From Alistipes sp. (GTDB lineage: Bacteria; Bacteroidota; Bacteroidia; Bacteroidales; Rikenellaceae): a stretch of DNA of 24,121 nt. How positions within the stretch are numbered: the stretch's first letter is position 1; each line of letters begins with the position of its first letter. The notes below the pieces were generated by a model that was given only the letters and a program-made list of their open reading frames with translations, did not search any database and was not told where the DNA came from. Of the stretch, positions 1 through 7,733 are shown piece by piece. A program made the position numbers and the translations under genes. The stretch is taken from the NCBI GenBank assembly GCA_017391435.1, contig JAFOYS010000132.1, positions 1 through 24,121 of the forward strand, given 5' to 3'.

Positions 1-1089
1 ATGGCTGAAAATTCAATTTTAATGCGCCTTGATGGTCTGAAGATCAAGTACGAAGAGCTTGGTCAGAAGCTTACCGACCCAGAGGTTATTGCAGATGTCA
101 AGGCCTTTGTGCAGTACAACAAGGAGTATCGCGAGCTTGAGCCAATCATCGAGGCGGCAGATCGCTACCGCAAGGCTCTTGCAGACCTTGCTAACGCAAA
201 GGACATTCTGGCAACAGAGAAGGACGAGGAGTTCCGCGAGATGGCTCGTATGGAGATTTCAGACCTCGAGCCTATGATTGCACAGCTTGAGGAGGAGATT
301 AAGCTTCTTCTTATTCCAAAGGATCCACAGGATGCAAAGAACGCCGTTCTTGAGATTCGTGGCGGAACTGGTGGTGACGAGGCTGCTCTATTTGCTGGAG
401 ACCTTATGCGTATGTACACCAAGTATATTGAGTCAAAGGGTTGGAAGTATGAGATTACATCCTTCTCTGATGGCGCAGTGGGTGGCTACAAGGAGGTTAT
501 TATGAAGGTTACGGGAAACAATGTATACGGAACACTCAAGTATGAGTCTGGTGTTCACCGTGTGCAGCGCGTACCACAGACAGAGACTCAGGGTCGTGTA
601 CACACCTCTGCAGCATCAGTTGCGGTGCTTCCTGAGGCAGACGAGTTTGATGTTGAGGTCTCTTGGAACGATATTCGCAAGGATATCTTCTGTGCTTCAG
701 GTCCTGGTGGTCAGAGTGTTAATACAACATACTCAGCTATCCGTCTGACACATATCCCTACAGGTATTGTTGTTCAGTGTCAGGATCAGAAGTCTCAGAT
801 TAAGAATACTGAGAAGGCCTTTGAGGAGCTTCGTACCCGAATCTTCAACCTTGAGTATCAGAAGTACCTGGACGAGATTGCCTCAAAGCGTAAGACCCTC
901 GTATCAACAGGTGACCGCTCGGCAAAGATTCGTACCTACAACTACCCACAGGGCCGAATTACCGACCACCGTATTAACTACACTATTTACAACCTCGGCG
1001 CCTTTATGGATGGCGAGATTCAGGACTGCATTGACCACCTGATTGTAGCCGAGAATGCCGAGAGACTTAAGGAGCAAGAGCTCGGATAG
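1..1089 (+). CDS. prfA: Peptide chain release factor 1 (RF1)
   Basis: Class I release factor that recognises UAA and UAG in the ribosomal A site and triggers hydrolysis of peptidyl-tRNA. The 362-residue length matches the usual size of RF1 (about 360). The catalytic GGQ is at residues 236-238 in the context GPGGQSVNTT. The stop-codon-reading P-x-T element is PQT at residues 192-194, followed by ETQGRVHTSA; this supports RF1 rather than RF2, which has SPF there. The N-terminal third is the expected helical domain. The reading frame opens with an ATG on the first base of the window, so the upstream region and any promoter are not visible. It is the first visible gene of a + strand run. The next start codon lies only 2 bp after its TAG stop. 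Confidence 0.97.
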   Translation: MAENSILMRLDGLKIKYEELGQKLTDPEVIADVKAFVQYNKEYRELEPIIEAADRYRKALADLANAKDILATEKDEEFREMARMEISDLEPMIAQLEEEIKLLLIPKDPQDAKNAVLEIRGGTGGDEAALFAGDLMRMYTKYIESKGWKYEITSFSDGAVGGYKEVIMKVTGNNVYGTLKYESGVHRVQRVPQTETQGRVHTSAASVAVLPEADEFDVEVSWNDIRKDIFCASGPGGQSVNTTYSAIRLTHIPTGIVVQCQDQKSQIKNTEKAFEELRTRIFNLEYQKYLDEIASKRKTLVSTGDRSAKIRTYNYPQGRITDHRINYTIYNLGAFMDGEIQDCIDHLIVAENAERLKEQELG

Positions 1090-1091
1090 AG

Positions 1092-1640
1092 ATGAACTTT
1101 CGACTGCTATTTTTGACGATAACTATACTGCTGTGGCACAGTGCCGCAGCAGAGAGCAGTCGCGAGCCGCTCTATATTGTCAATGGCAAAGTTTGGACAA
1201 CCGTCTCCGATATTCCCGAGAAGAATATTGAGAAGATTGAGACGCTACCAGCAGATGATGCTACTATTGCCAAGTATGGACAGAGGGCAAACAATGGCGT
1301 GGTGATTATAACACTCTGCTACGACCAAGCCGCCGAGTTTAGTGCAGCCGACAACTTCTCGGAGTACATTGCCTCACAGGTTGATTGGGACGAAGATGAG
1401 GCAGCCGCTCGCTTTGTTATGCGCTTTACGGTTCTGGCAGACGGAACTCTTGCTGAGGGAGGTGTGCTACAATCTACAGACAAGCGATTTGAGAGGCGTG
1501 TAAAAGCGGCCTTTAAGGCTGCTCCCGCGTGGAGACCTGCAACAAAGCGTGGCGTTGCTGTAGAGAGTGAGCACCTGCTTGTAGTACAGCTACCAGAGGG
1601 AAAAAAGCTTGCGCGCGAGCCATACATAATAATGCTATGA
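1092..1640 (+). CDS. Small secreted protein: TonB-receptor-plug-like segment fused to a TonB C-terminal-like domain
   Basis: A 182-residue protein of unknown function. The N-terminus is a signal peptide with a hydrophobic core and probable cleavage after AAA at about residue 20. Residues of about 27-76 resemble the plug start of SusC/TonB-dependent receptors: YIVNGK, then a segment ending in KYGQRANNGVVIIT, which matches the 'YG.ra.NGVI.I.T' signature. Residues of about 100-172 resemble the TonB C-terminal domain (RFTVLADGTL, then AFKAAPAWRPA). The same pairing occurs in some Bacteroidota M56/BlaR-type proteins, but there is no protease or membrane region here, so the protein should be periplasmic. 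Its last 4 bp (ATGA) overlap xseA, suggesting translational coupling. Function is not assignable. The domain matches are by eye. Confidence 0.75.
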   Translation: MNFRLLFLTITILLWHSAAAESSREPLYIVNGKVWTTVSDIPEKNIEKIETLPADDATIAKYGQRANNGVVIITLCYDQAAEFSAADNFSEYIASQVDWDEDEAAARFVMRFTVLADGTLAEGGVLQSTDKRFERRVKAAFKAAPAWRPATKRGVAVESEHLLVVQLPEGKKLAREPYIIML

Positions 1641-2827
1641 GAGAGTCATTTACCCTATACGAACTGCAGCGTATTATCGGCTGCGCGGTGGAGCAGTTTC
1701 TGCCCCGCCCCGTATGGGTTAGTGCCGAGATTTCAGAGCTAAAGCGAAACAGCTCGGGCCACTGCTATATGGAGCTTATTGAGCGCGAGCAGAATAGCTC
1801 ATCTGGCTCTGCAGCAAAGGCTCAAGCAAGGGCTGTGATTTGGAAAAACCGCTATCCGCAGCTCTCTGCAAAGTTTGTCTCAGCAACGGGCAAGGCTCTT
1901 GCCGCAGCAATGAAGGTGTTGGTTGAGGTCTCTGTGACGCACCATCCACTCTACGGACTGAGTCTGCAGATAACAGATATAGACCCTACATATACCATTG
2001 GCGAGGCAGAGCGACAGAAGCAGATAACTATAGAGCGTCTTAAGGCTGATGGCGTCTGGGATATGAACCGAGGGGTGACTATCCCTATGGTGGCCCAGCG
2101 AGTGGCGGTAGTATCAAGTGCAACAGCTGCAGGCTACCGCGACTTTATCAACGAGATAGAGAGCAGTCCCTATCGCATCCGTACGACCCTCTTTGAGGCA
2201 CTTATGCAGGGCGACGGCAGTGAGCAGAGCATTTCCGAGGCACTGATGGCTATTGCCGAGCGTGAGGATGAGTTTGACGCTGTAGCGATAATTCGCGGCG
2301 GAGGATCTGTTGCCGACCTTGAGTGCTTTAACAGCTACCTTACAGCCTCTTGCGTGGCTCAGTTCCCACTACCGGTGCTCTCGGGTATTGGTCACGACAA
2401 GGATACAAGCGTAGTGGATATGGTTGCAGCGGTGCACCTTAAGACACCTACGGCCGTGGCTGCGTGGCTTTGCGAGCGTGCAGCGAGTGTTGATGGTCAG
2501 TTGGAGTACTATGCCGTACTGTTGCGAAGCTGCTGTACAAAGGCAACCGAGAGGGCAGAGTTGCGGCTACAACAACACCTTGAGCTTATTCTCCGCGCTG
2601 CTCAGTCGGCTCTTATCCGCCAGCAGGATAAGCTTAAAGCATACAGCGTGCTTGTAGAGAACTTTGCACCATCAAGGCTACTGAAGCTCGGCTATGCAGT
2701 AGCAAGAGGCCAGAGTGGGGCTGTTATTCGCAGCACAAGTGAGTGTAGTGCGGGCGAGAGGATAACAATAGAGGTTGCAGATGGTCATCTTGTAGCCCAA
2801 GTGATAGAGAGTTATGGAAAAGAGTAA
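1637..2827 (+). CDS. xseA: Exodeoxyribonuclease VII large subunit
   Basis: Catalytic subunit of exonuclease VII, which degrades single-stranded DNA from both ends to oligonucleotides. The N-terminal OB-fold covers roughly residues 15-110, with VWVSAEISELKRNSSGHCYM typical of the family. The linker YTIGEAERQKQ follows. The catalytic domain then contains VAVVSSATAAGYRDF, IIRGGGSVADL (about residues 217-227) and SGIGHDKD, all hallmarks of XseA. At 396 residues it is somewhat shorter than the E. coli protein (about 456), mostly in the C-terminal coiled-coil part. It starts inside the stop of the upstream gene (ATGA) and overlaps xseB by 14 bp, so the two subunits are probably made in a coupled way. 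Confidence 0.96.
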   Translation: MRESFTLYELQRIIGCAVEQFLPRPVWVSAEISELKRNSSGHCYMELIEREQNSSSGSAAKAQARAVIWKNRYPQLSAKFVSATGKALAAAMKVLVEVSVTHHPLYGLSLQITDIDPTYTIGEAERQKQITIERLKADGVWDMNRGVTIPMVAQRVAVVSSATAAGYRDFINEIESSPYRIRTTLFEALMQGDGSEQSISEALMAIAEREDEFDAVAIIRGGGSVADLECFNSYLTASCVAQFPLPVLSGIGHDKDTSVVDMVAAVHLKTPTAVAAWLCERAASVDGQLEYYAVLLRSCCTKATERAELRLQQHLELILRAAQSALIRQQDKLKAYSVLVENFAPSRLLKLGYAVARGQSGAVIRSTSECSAGERITIEVADGHLVAQVIESYGKE

Positions 2828-3005
2828 TATTTCGTATAGCGAGGCGATGGCCCAGATAGAGGCTATCCTTAATAAGTTGCAGAGTGCCGACTGCGACATT
2901 GAGAGCCTTGCAGAAAATGTAAAGCGAGCATCAGAGCTTATAGAGCTCTGCCGAACAAGACTACGCAAGGCAGAGAGTGATGTAGAGAAACTTTTTGAGC
3001 AATGA
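2814..3005 (+). CDS. xseB: Exodeoxyribonuclease VII small subunit
   Basis: The 63-residue small subunit binds the XseA C-terminal helices to form active exonuclease VII. The sequence is entirely helical in character: an N-terminal SYSEAMAQIEAILNKL segment, then IESLAENVKRASELIELCRTRL, then a KAESDVEKLFE tail. These match the XseB pattern (EA...LE.IV..LE...L.LE.s...ye.g..L...C...L..AE..V..L). It is a little shorter than the E. coli subunit (80 residues). The start overlaps the end of xseA by 14 bp and the stop overlaps the next gene as ATGA, consistent with a coupled operon. Confidence 0.93.
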   Translation: MEKSNISYSEAMAQIEAILNKLQSADCDIESLAENVKRASELIELCRTRLRKAESDVEKLFEQ

Positions 3006-3793
3006 GCATTGTAGGTAAGACTATTCGTTGGGTGCTTAACACCATTCCGCGCACAGCTCTTCAGCGTGTGGCAGATTGGGCTGTGCCTATTGTAGGGCTA
3101 CTCTACTTAGGCAAGGGGCGCGAGTGCCCTATCTGCGGAGCGCAAAGGCGCAAGTTCCTGCCATATGGCTATGGTAATGTGCGCGAGGATGCACTCTGTC
3201 CAAGGTGTCTGTCGCTTGAGCGTCACCGCCTGCTGTGGCACTACCTAATGAATAACAAAAGTGTGCGAGAGAAGATTGAGAGTCTACCTACAACACTCCA
3301 CATCGCACCTGAAGTTTGCCTGATGAAGGAGTTTAAGAGGATTTATAGCTCCGCGCCGAATAGCTACATTACTGCCGACCTTTGCAGCCCTCTTGCAGAT
3401 ATGCACTTTGATGTGCAGAGTATCCCAATGAAGGATAGTAGCGTGGATATTATTATCTGCAACCACATTTTAGAACACGTAGAGAGCGACAGTAAGGCTC
3501 TATGTGAGATGTACCGTATAATGCGACCTGGCGGAGTGGGTGTTATGCTTGCGCCAGTGGACTACACGCGCGAAACGACATTTGAGGACGACACAATTAC
3601 CGACCCTAAAGAGCGCGCAGAGATATTTGGTCAGTATGACCATCGTCGTGTATATGGAAAGGATTACCTCAATCGCCTATCCGCTGCGGGCTTTGAGGCT
3701 GTTGAGATAGACTATGCAGCAGAGTTTTCAGATTATGATCGCACCCGCTATAGCTTTGGGTGTGACCACCTATATATAGTAAGAAAGATATGA
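3002..3793 (+). CDS. Zinc-ribbon class I SAM-dependent methyltransferase
   Basis: A 263-residue cytoplasmic protein. An N-terminal four-cysteine knuckle (C42-x2-C45 and C66-x2-C69, followed by LERHRLLWHYL) looks like a zinc ribbon. The C-terminal part is a class I methyltransferase: DIIICNHILEHV followed by MYRIMRPGGVGVMLAP matches motifs II-III of Methyltransf_11. The usual glycine-rich SAM loop (DxGxG) is replaced by LHIAPE, a variant I recall from related bacterial methyltransferases. The substrate is unknown. The zinc ribbon could help bind RNA, protein or lipid-linked substrate. It is coupled by 4-bp ATGA overlaps to xseB upstream and to the RSH gene downstream. Confidence 0.82.
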   Translation: MSIVGKTIRWVLNTIPRTALQRVADWAVPIVGLLYLGKGRECPICGAQRRKFLPYGYGNVREDALCPRCLSLERHRLLWHYLMNNKSVREKIESLPTTLHIAPEVCLMKEFKRIYSSAPNSYITADLCSPLADMHFDVQSIPMKDSSVDIIICNHILEHVESDSKALCEMYRIMRPGGVGVMLAPVDYTRETTFEDDTITDPKERAEIFGQYDHRRVYGKDYLNRLSAAGFEAVEIDYAAEFSDYDRTRYSFGCDHLYIVRKI

Positions 3794-6003
3794 GTAATGT
3801 ATTAGATAGATACGCCGATTTTCGTAAGACCATAGCTGGTATGTTCTCTACTGTCACTCAGCAGATGGTAGATGCCGCGTTGCACTACGCCGCAAAACAT
3901 CTTGAGGGGATTGTTCGCTACGATGGCACTCCGATGCTTGACCACGCTGTGGGCGTTGCAAAGATTGTTGCCACAGAGGTGGGTCTTGGTCGTAACTCAA
4001 CCGTCTCGGCGATTATTCACGATGTAGTCCGCCTTGCGGCGCAGAGTAATGATGAGCAGGCCCTTGAGAGCACCCTTAGCGAGTGCAAGGGGCTCTTTGG
4101 CGAGCAAGTTACGGGCATTGTAAGTGGCCTTGCAAATATCTCGGAGCTAAAATTTAACACCCACAAGGAGCAGGCATCGTCATTCCGTGATATGATTGTT
4201 GCCTACTCTGAAGATCCGCGCGTAATACTTATCAAGCTTGCAGATAGGCTTGAGGTTATGCGCTCGATAACTATCTTTCCGGAGGCAAAGCGCAAGAAGA
4301 AGAGTTGGGAGAGCCTCAACCTCTATGCACAGATTGCCCACAAGCTCGGCCTGTACAACATCAAGAGCGAGTTGGAGGATCTTGCCCTGTCACAGCTTGA
4401 GACAGAGTCTTATAACCACATTGTGGGCAAGCTTGCCGAGAGCGAGCAGGAGCGACTTGCCTTTATTGACAGATTCCTTGAGCCTATACGCAAGGCCCTT
4501 GATGCTGCGGGCATAAAGTACCACATCAAGAGCCGAACAAAGTCTGTATACTCCATCTGGAACAAGATGCGTAAGCAGCAGGTCCCTTTTGAGGGTGTTT
4601 ATGACATCTTTGCCCTTCGCATTATTATCGATTGCGCAAAGGAGCAGGAGAAGGCTCAGTGTTGGTATGTCTACTCGATTGTCAGCGACTTCTACACTCC
4701 AAATACAGACCGTATGCGTGACTGGATAACCATTCCAAAGTCAAACGGCTACGAGAGTCTGCATACGACAGTCTCTGCGGGTGATGGCAAGTGGGTAGAG
4801 ATTCAGATTCGTACAGAGCGTATGGACGATGTTGCCGAGCTCGGTATTGCGGCTCACTGGCGATATAAGGGTGTCAACCAGGGCGCACAGACATCTGAGC
4901 AGTGGCTACAGCGACTGCGCGAGCTGATGGACCAGACCAAAGAGGATATTGCCGAGCGTTTTGACGCCAAGCCAGCCTCAGGGGAGATATTTGTCTTTAC
5001 ACCAAATGGAGATATCCGCAAGTTGCCTGAGGGCGCGACAATCCTTGACTTTGCCTTTGACATCCATACAAACCTCGGCTCTACCTGCTCGGGTGGTAAG
5101 GTAAACGGCAGAGCGGTGCCAATCCGTGAGACACTCAAAAATGGCGATATTGTAGAGATTCTATCACAGAAAAACCAGCAGCCAAAGGCCGACTGGCTCA
5201 ACTTTGTCGTAACCACAAAGGCCCGCCAGCGAATCAAGGCGTTTATCCGCGAGGAGCAGGCAAAGAATGCAAAACTTGGTCGTGAGGAGCTTGAGCGTAA
5301 GCTGAAGAATTGGAAGCTCACATCAAAGAGCATTGATGAGGTGGTTGCCTACCTATGTAAATATTACAAGCAGCGCACAGGTACAGCCCTCTATGAGCTT
5401 ATAGCCACAGAGAAGATTGACCTGTCAGTTGTCAAAGAGATTATCAGCCGTTGGCTCTCAGGCGAGGCCGATGAAGAGCGTCGCGCAGCAGAGGCGGCAG
5501 CAGAGGCGGCACGCCGACAGTCTCAGACAACAACAAAGCCTACAACAACCGACGCGCTGATTATTGACGAGGGTATAAACAACATTGTCTACAAACTTGC
5601 CAAGTGCTGCAACCCAATTAAGGGCGATGACATCTTCGGCTTTGTTACAATCAACGCCGGAATTACTATCCACCGCTGCGACTGTCCAAATGCAAAGCAC
5701 ATACGCAAGAACTACCCTTACCGCATTATGGAGGCTAAGTGGCGCGAGCAGGCGCAAGGCTCTTTCCGCGTAACGATAGCTATAACAATAAACGACTCAG
5801 CAGGTGTTGTCAACCAGATTACAGAGGTTGTCAGCCGCGACCTGAAGCTCAACATCCGCACCATAAACCTCTCTTCACGAGGCGATGGCACAGGAGTAGG
5901 AACAATCAGCGTAGAAGTGCCGTCAACATCTGTTGTAGATATGCTTCTGCACGCAATTATGCGAATAAAGGGTGTGCAGAGAGCCGTCAGAGTGAATAAT
6001 TAA
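3790..6003 (+). CDS. relA: RelA/SpoT-family (p)ppGpp synthetase with degenerate hydrolase site
   Basis: Full-length 737-residue RSH protein of the stringent response. Domains in order: HD hydrolase-like (about residues 25-200), synthetase (about 249-360, ending in ELGIAAHWRYK), TGS (from about 398, EIFVFTPNGDIRKLP), conserved-cysteine region (C606, C607 then CDC), and ACT (about 660-737). In the HD domain H52, H77 and D78 remain. However, the positions equivalent to E81 and D82 of streptococcal Rel are R81 and L82, and the position equivalent to N148 is V156, so ppGpp hydrolysis is probably lost. The synthetase motif that is RxKD in bifunctional enzymes and ExDD in RelA reads RMRD here (308-311). 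Inference: it acts mainly as a synthetase, with a separate SpoT-like hydrolase elsewhere in the genome. Last member of the coupled prfA-side cluster. Confidence 0.92.
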   Translation: MSNVLDRYADFRKTIAGMFSTVTQQMVDAALHYAAKHLEGIVRYDGTPMLDHAVGVAKIVATEVGLGRNSTVSAIIHDVVRLAAQSNDEQALESTLSECKGLFGEQVTGIVSGLANISELKFNTHKEQASSFRDMIVAYSEDPRVILIKLADRLEVMRSITIFPEAKRKKKSWESLNLYAQIAHKLGLYNIKSELEDLALSQLETESYNHIVGKLAESEQERLAFIDRFLEPIRKALDAAGIKYHIKSRTKSVYSIWNKMRKQQVPFEGVYDIFALRIIIDCAKEQEKAQCWYVYSIVSDFYTPNTDRMRDWITIPKSNGYESLHTTVSAGDGKWVEIQIRTERMDDVAELGIAAHWRYKGVNQGAQTSEQWLQRLRELMDQTKEDIAERFDAKPASGEIFVFTPNGDIRKLPEGATILDFAFDIHTNLGSTCSGGKVNGRAVPIRETLKNGDIVEILSQKNQQPKADWLNFVVTTKARQRIKAFIREEQAKNAKLGREELERKLKNWKLTSKSIDEVVAYLCKYYKQRTGTALYELIATEKIDLSVVKEIISRWLSGEADEERRAAEAAAEAARRQSQTTTKPTTTDALIIDEGINNIVYKLAKCCNPIKGDDIFGFVTINAGITIHRCDCPNAKHIRKNYPYRIMEAKWREQAQGSFRVTIAITINDSAGVVNQITEVVSRDLKLNIRTINLSSRGDGTGVGTISVEVPSTSVVDMLLHAIMRIKGVQRAVRVNN

Positions 6004-6014
6004 ACCTAAATGAT

Positions 6015-7721
6015 ATGAAACGAACCTTAAACCTAATCATTTTGATGCTTGTGGCCGTAACTGTTTCGGCACAGAGCACCTTTACCTCCGCCTTGAAGGC
6101 AAAGCCAAAGAAGGGGGCGACAGTTTACGGCACTGTAGAGTGTAATGGCTCTCCGATGGCTGGCGTAGCTGTTTCTGATGGTTATCAGATTGTTCTGACA
6201 AACAAGAAGGGACAGTACTCAATAGCCTCTGAGAAGAAGAACGGCAGCGTATTTATTACCGTTCCTCGCGGATATGAGGCTATGACAGAGGGAGGTGATG
6301 TTGTTCCACAGTTCTGGGCGGAGCTTACGGCAGATGCTACAACAGCCGAGCGACACGACTTTGCCCTTAACAAGGTAGATAACGACCGCCACGCCATTGT
6401 TGCCGTTGCGGATATCCACATTGCCAACCACCACAACGACCTGTCAAACTTCCGCGACATCTTTGTGCCGCAACTAAGGGAGGAGATTGAGCAGTACCGC
6501 AAGGCTGGCATTCCTGTCTACACACTATGTCTTGGCGACAGCACCCACGAGATCTACTGGTACGACTATCTGTACGATATCAGCAGCTTCCGCCGCACAC
6601 TTGCAGATGTCGGCTATCCAACACAGTTCTTTAACACTATGGGTAACCACGACAATGATGGTGCGGTGCCAAATAGCCCAACAGTAGACTTTGACGCTAC
6701 AGCAAAATATCGCAAGGCCTTTGGTCCGAGATACTACTCTATAAATATAGGTAAGGTGCACTATGTAATGCTTGACAACATCCACTACATCAACGCACCT
6801 GGTGGCAAGAAGGCAAAGGGTATTGTAGGCTCGCGAAACTACACATACGACATCACCCCAGAGCAGTTGGCTTGGCTTGAGAAGGATCTTGCACTTGTTG
6901 AAGACAAAACTACCCCTATCGTTATTGGTGTTCACAGCCCAATCTACCGCTACAAGAATGGTATGAATGGCAAAATCAACATCAACCTTGAGCAGCAGAG
7001 TGGCAAGGCGCTTACAGCCCTTCTGCAGCCATTTAGTAATGTGCATATTGTCTCTGGACACGCCCACCGCAACCGCGTAACATACGGAAAGACAGATGCT
7101 TCGCAGCCAGAGCTTAAGAATATTGTTGACCACAACATTGTTGCCGTATCTGGCTCACTGTGGTACTCATCTGGCTTTGGTGGCCCTATGCTCGGATCGC
7201 TCGGCGAGCCTGCAGGTTACAAGATTTTTACTGTAGACAACACAGATATCAAGTGGTACTTCAAGCCTACACAGTTCTCTGCTGACAATCAGTTCCGCTG
7301 CTTTGATATGAACGCTGTGCGTGACTACTTTGCAACAAATGGAGAGGTAAAGGTGTTCCTTGACCACTTCCCAGCTCGCACAAACTATGCAGAGTGGCCA
7401 ACAGAGAACTCTGTTATGGTACACGTCTGGGATTGGGCTCCAGATTGGAAGATTGAGATGACAGAAAACGGTAAGCCGTTAGCCGTTAAGCGCAAGAAGG
7501 CCGAGAATCCGCAGATGATCGTCGGTCTTGACATTCCAAACACTGTGTGGTTGATAAAGTTCGACAAGAAGAACAACAAGCGCAAGCTCCACCCACATAT
7601 GTTCCACGCCGTAGCCTCTGCTCCAGATACGACTATTGAGGTTACAGTGACCGACAGTTTTGGTAATAAGTATCACCAGACTATGGAGCGACCAAAGCCT
7701 TTCAGTGTTCATATGAAATAA
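6015..7721 (+). CDS. Secreted calcineurin-like metallophosphoesterase, paralogue 1 of 3
   Basis: A 568-residue exported phosphoesterase. The signal peptide probably ends at VSA before QSTFTS (about residue 19). Residues of about 35-110 form a beta-sandwich-like N-terminal domain (ATVYGTVECNGSPMAGVAVSD) of the MetallophosN type. The calcineurin-like core has all metal-binding blocks: D133-x-H135, G174-D175, G210-N-H-D213, H307 and G348-H-A-H351. A MetallophosC-type domain follows, with WYFKPTQFSADNQFRCFDMN and VHVWDWAPDWKIEMTENGKPL. The family hydrolyses phosphomono- or phosphodiesters with two metal ions; the substrate cannot be read from sequence. It starts 11 bp after the RSH stop and 12 bp before the second paralogue. 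Confidence 0.88.
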   Translation: MKRTLNLIILMLVAVTVSAQSTFTSALKAKPKKGATVYGTVECNGSPMAGVAVSDGYQIVLTNKKGQYSIASEKKNGSVFITVPRGYEAMTEGGDVVPQFWAELTADATTAERHDFALNKVDNDRHAIVAVADIHIANHHNDLSNFRDIFVPQLREEIEQYRKAGIPVYTLCLGDSTHEIYWYDYLYDISSFRRTLADVGYPTQFFNTMGNHDNDGAVPNSPTVDFDATAKYRKAFGPRYYSINIGKVHYVMLDNIHYINAPGGKKAKGIVGSRNYTYDITPEQLAWLEKDLALVEDKTTPIVIGVHSPIYRYKNGMNGKININLEQQSGKALTALLQPFSNVHIVSGHAHRNRVTYGKTDASQPELKNIVDHNIVAVSGSLWYSSGFGGPMLGSLGEPAGYKIFTVDNTDIKWYFKPTQFSADNQFRCFDMNAVRDYFATNGEVKVFLDHFPARTNYAEWPTENSVMVHVWDWAPDWKIEMTENGKPLAVKRKKAENPQMIVGLDIPNTVWLIKFDKKNNKRKLHPHMFHAVASAPDTTIEVTVTDSFGNKYHQTMERPKPFSVHMK

Positions 7722-7733
7722 AAACTACAAGAT

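Noticed and set aside
4854..5333. Reverse-strand open frame opposite the RSH TGS region
   Set aside because: Antisense to a well-conserved domain, with a Ser/Phe-rich translation and no promoter or recognisable motif.
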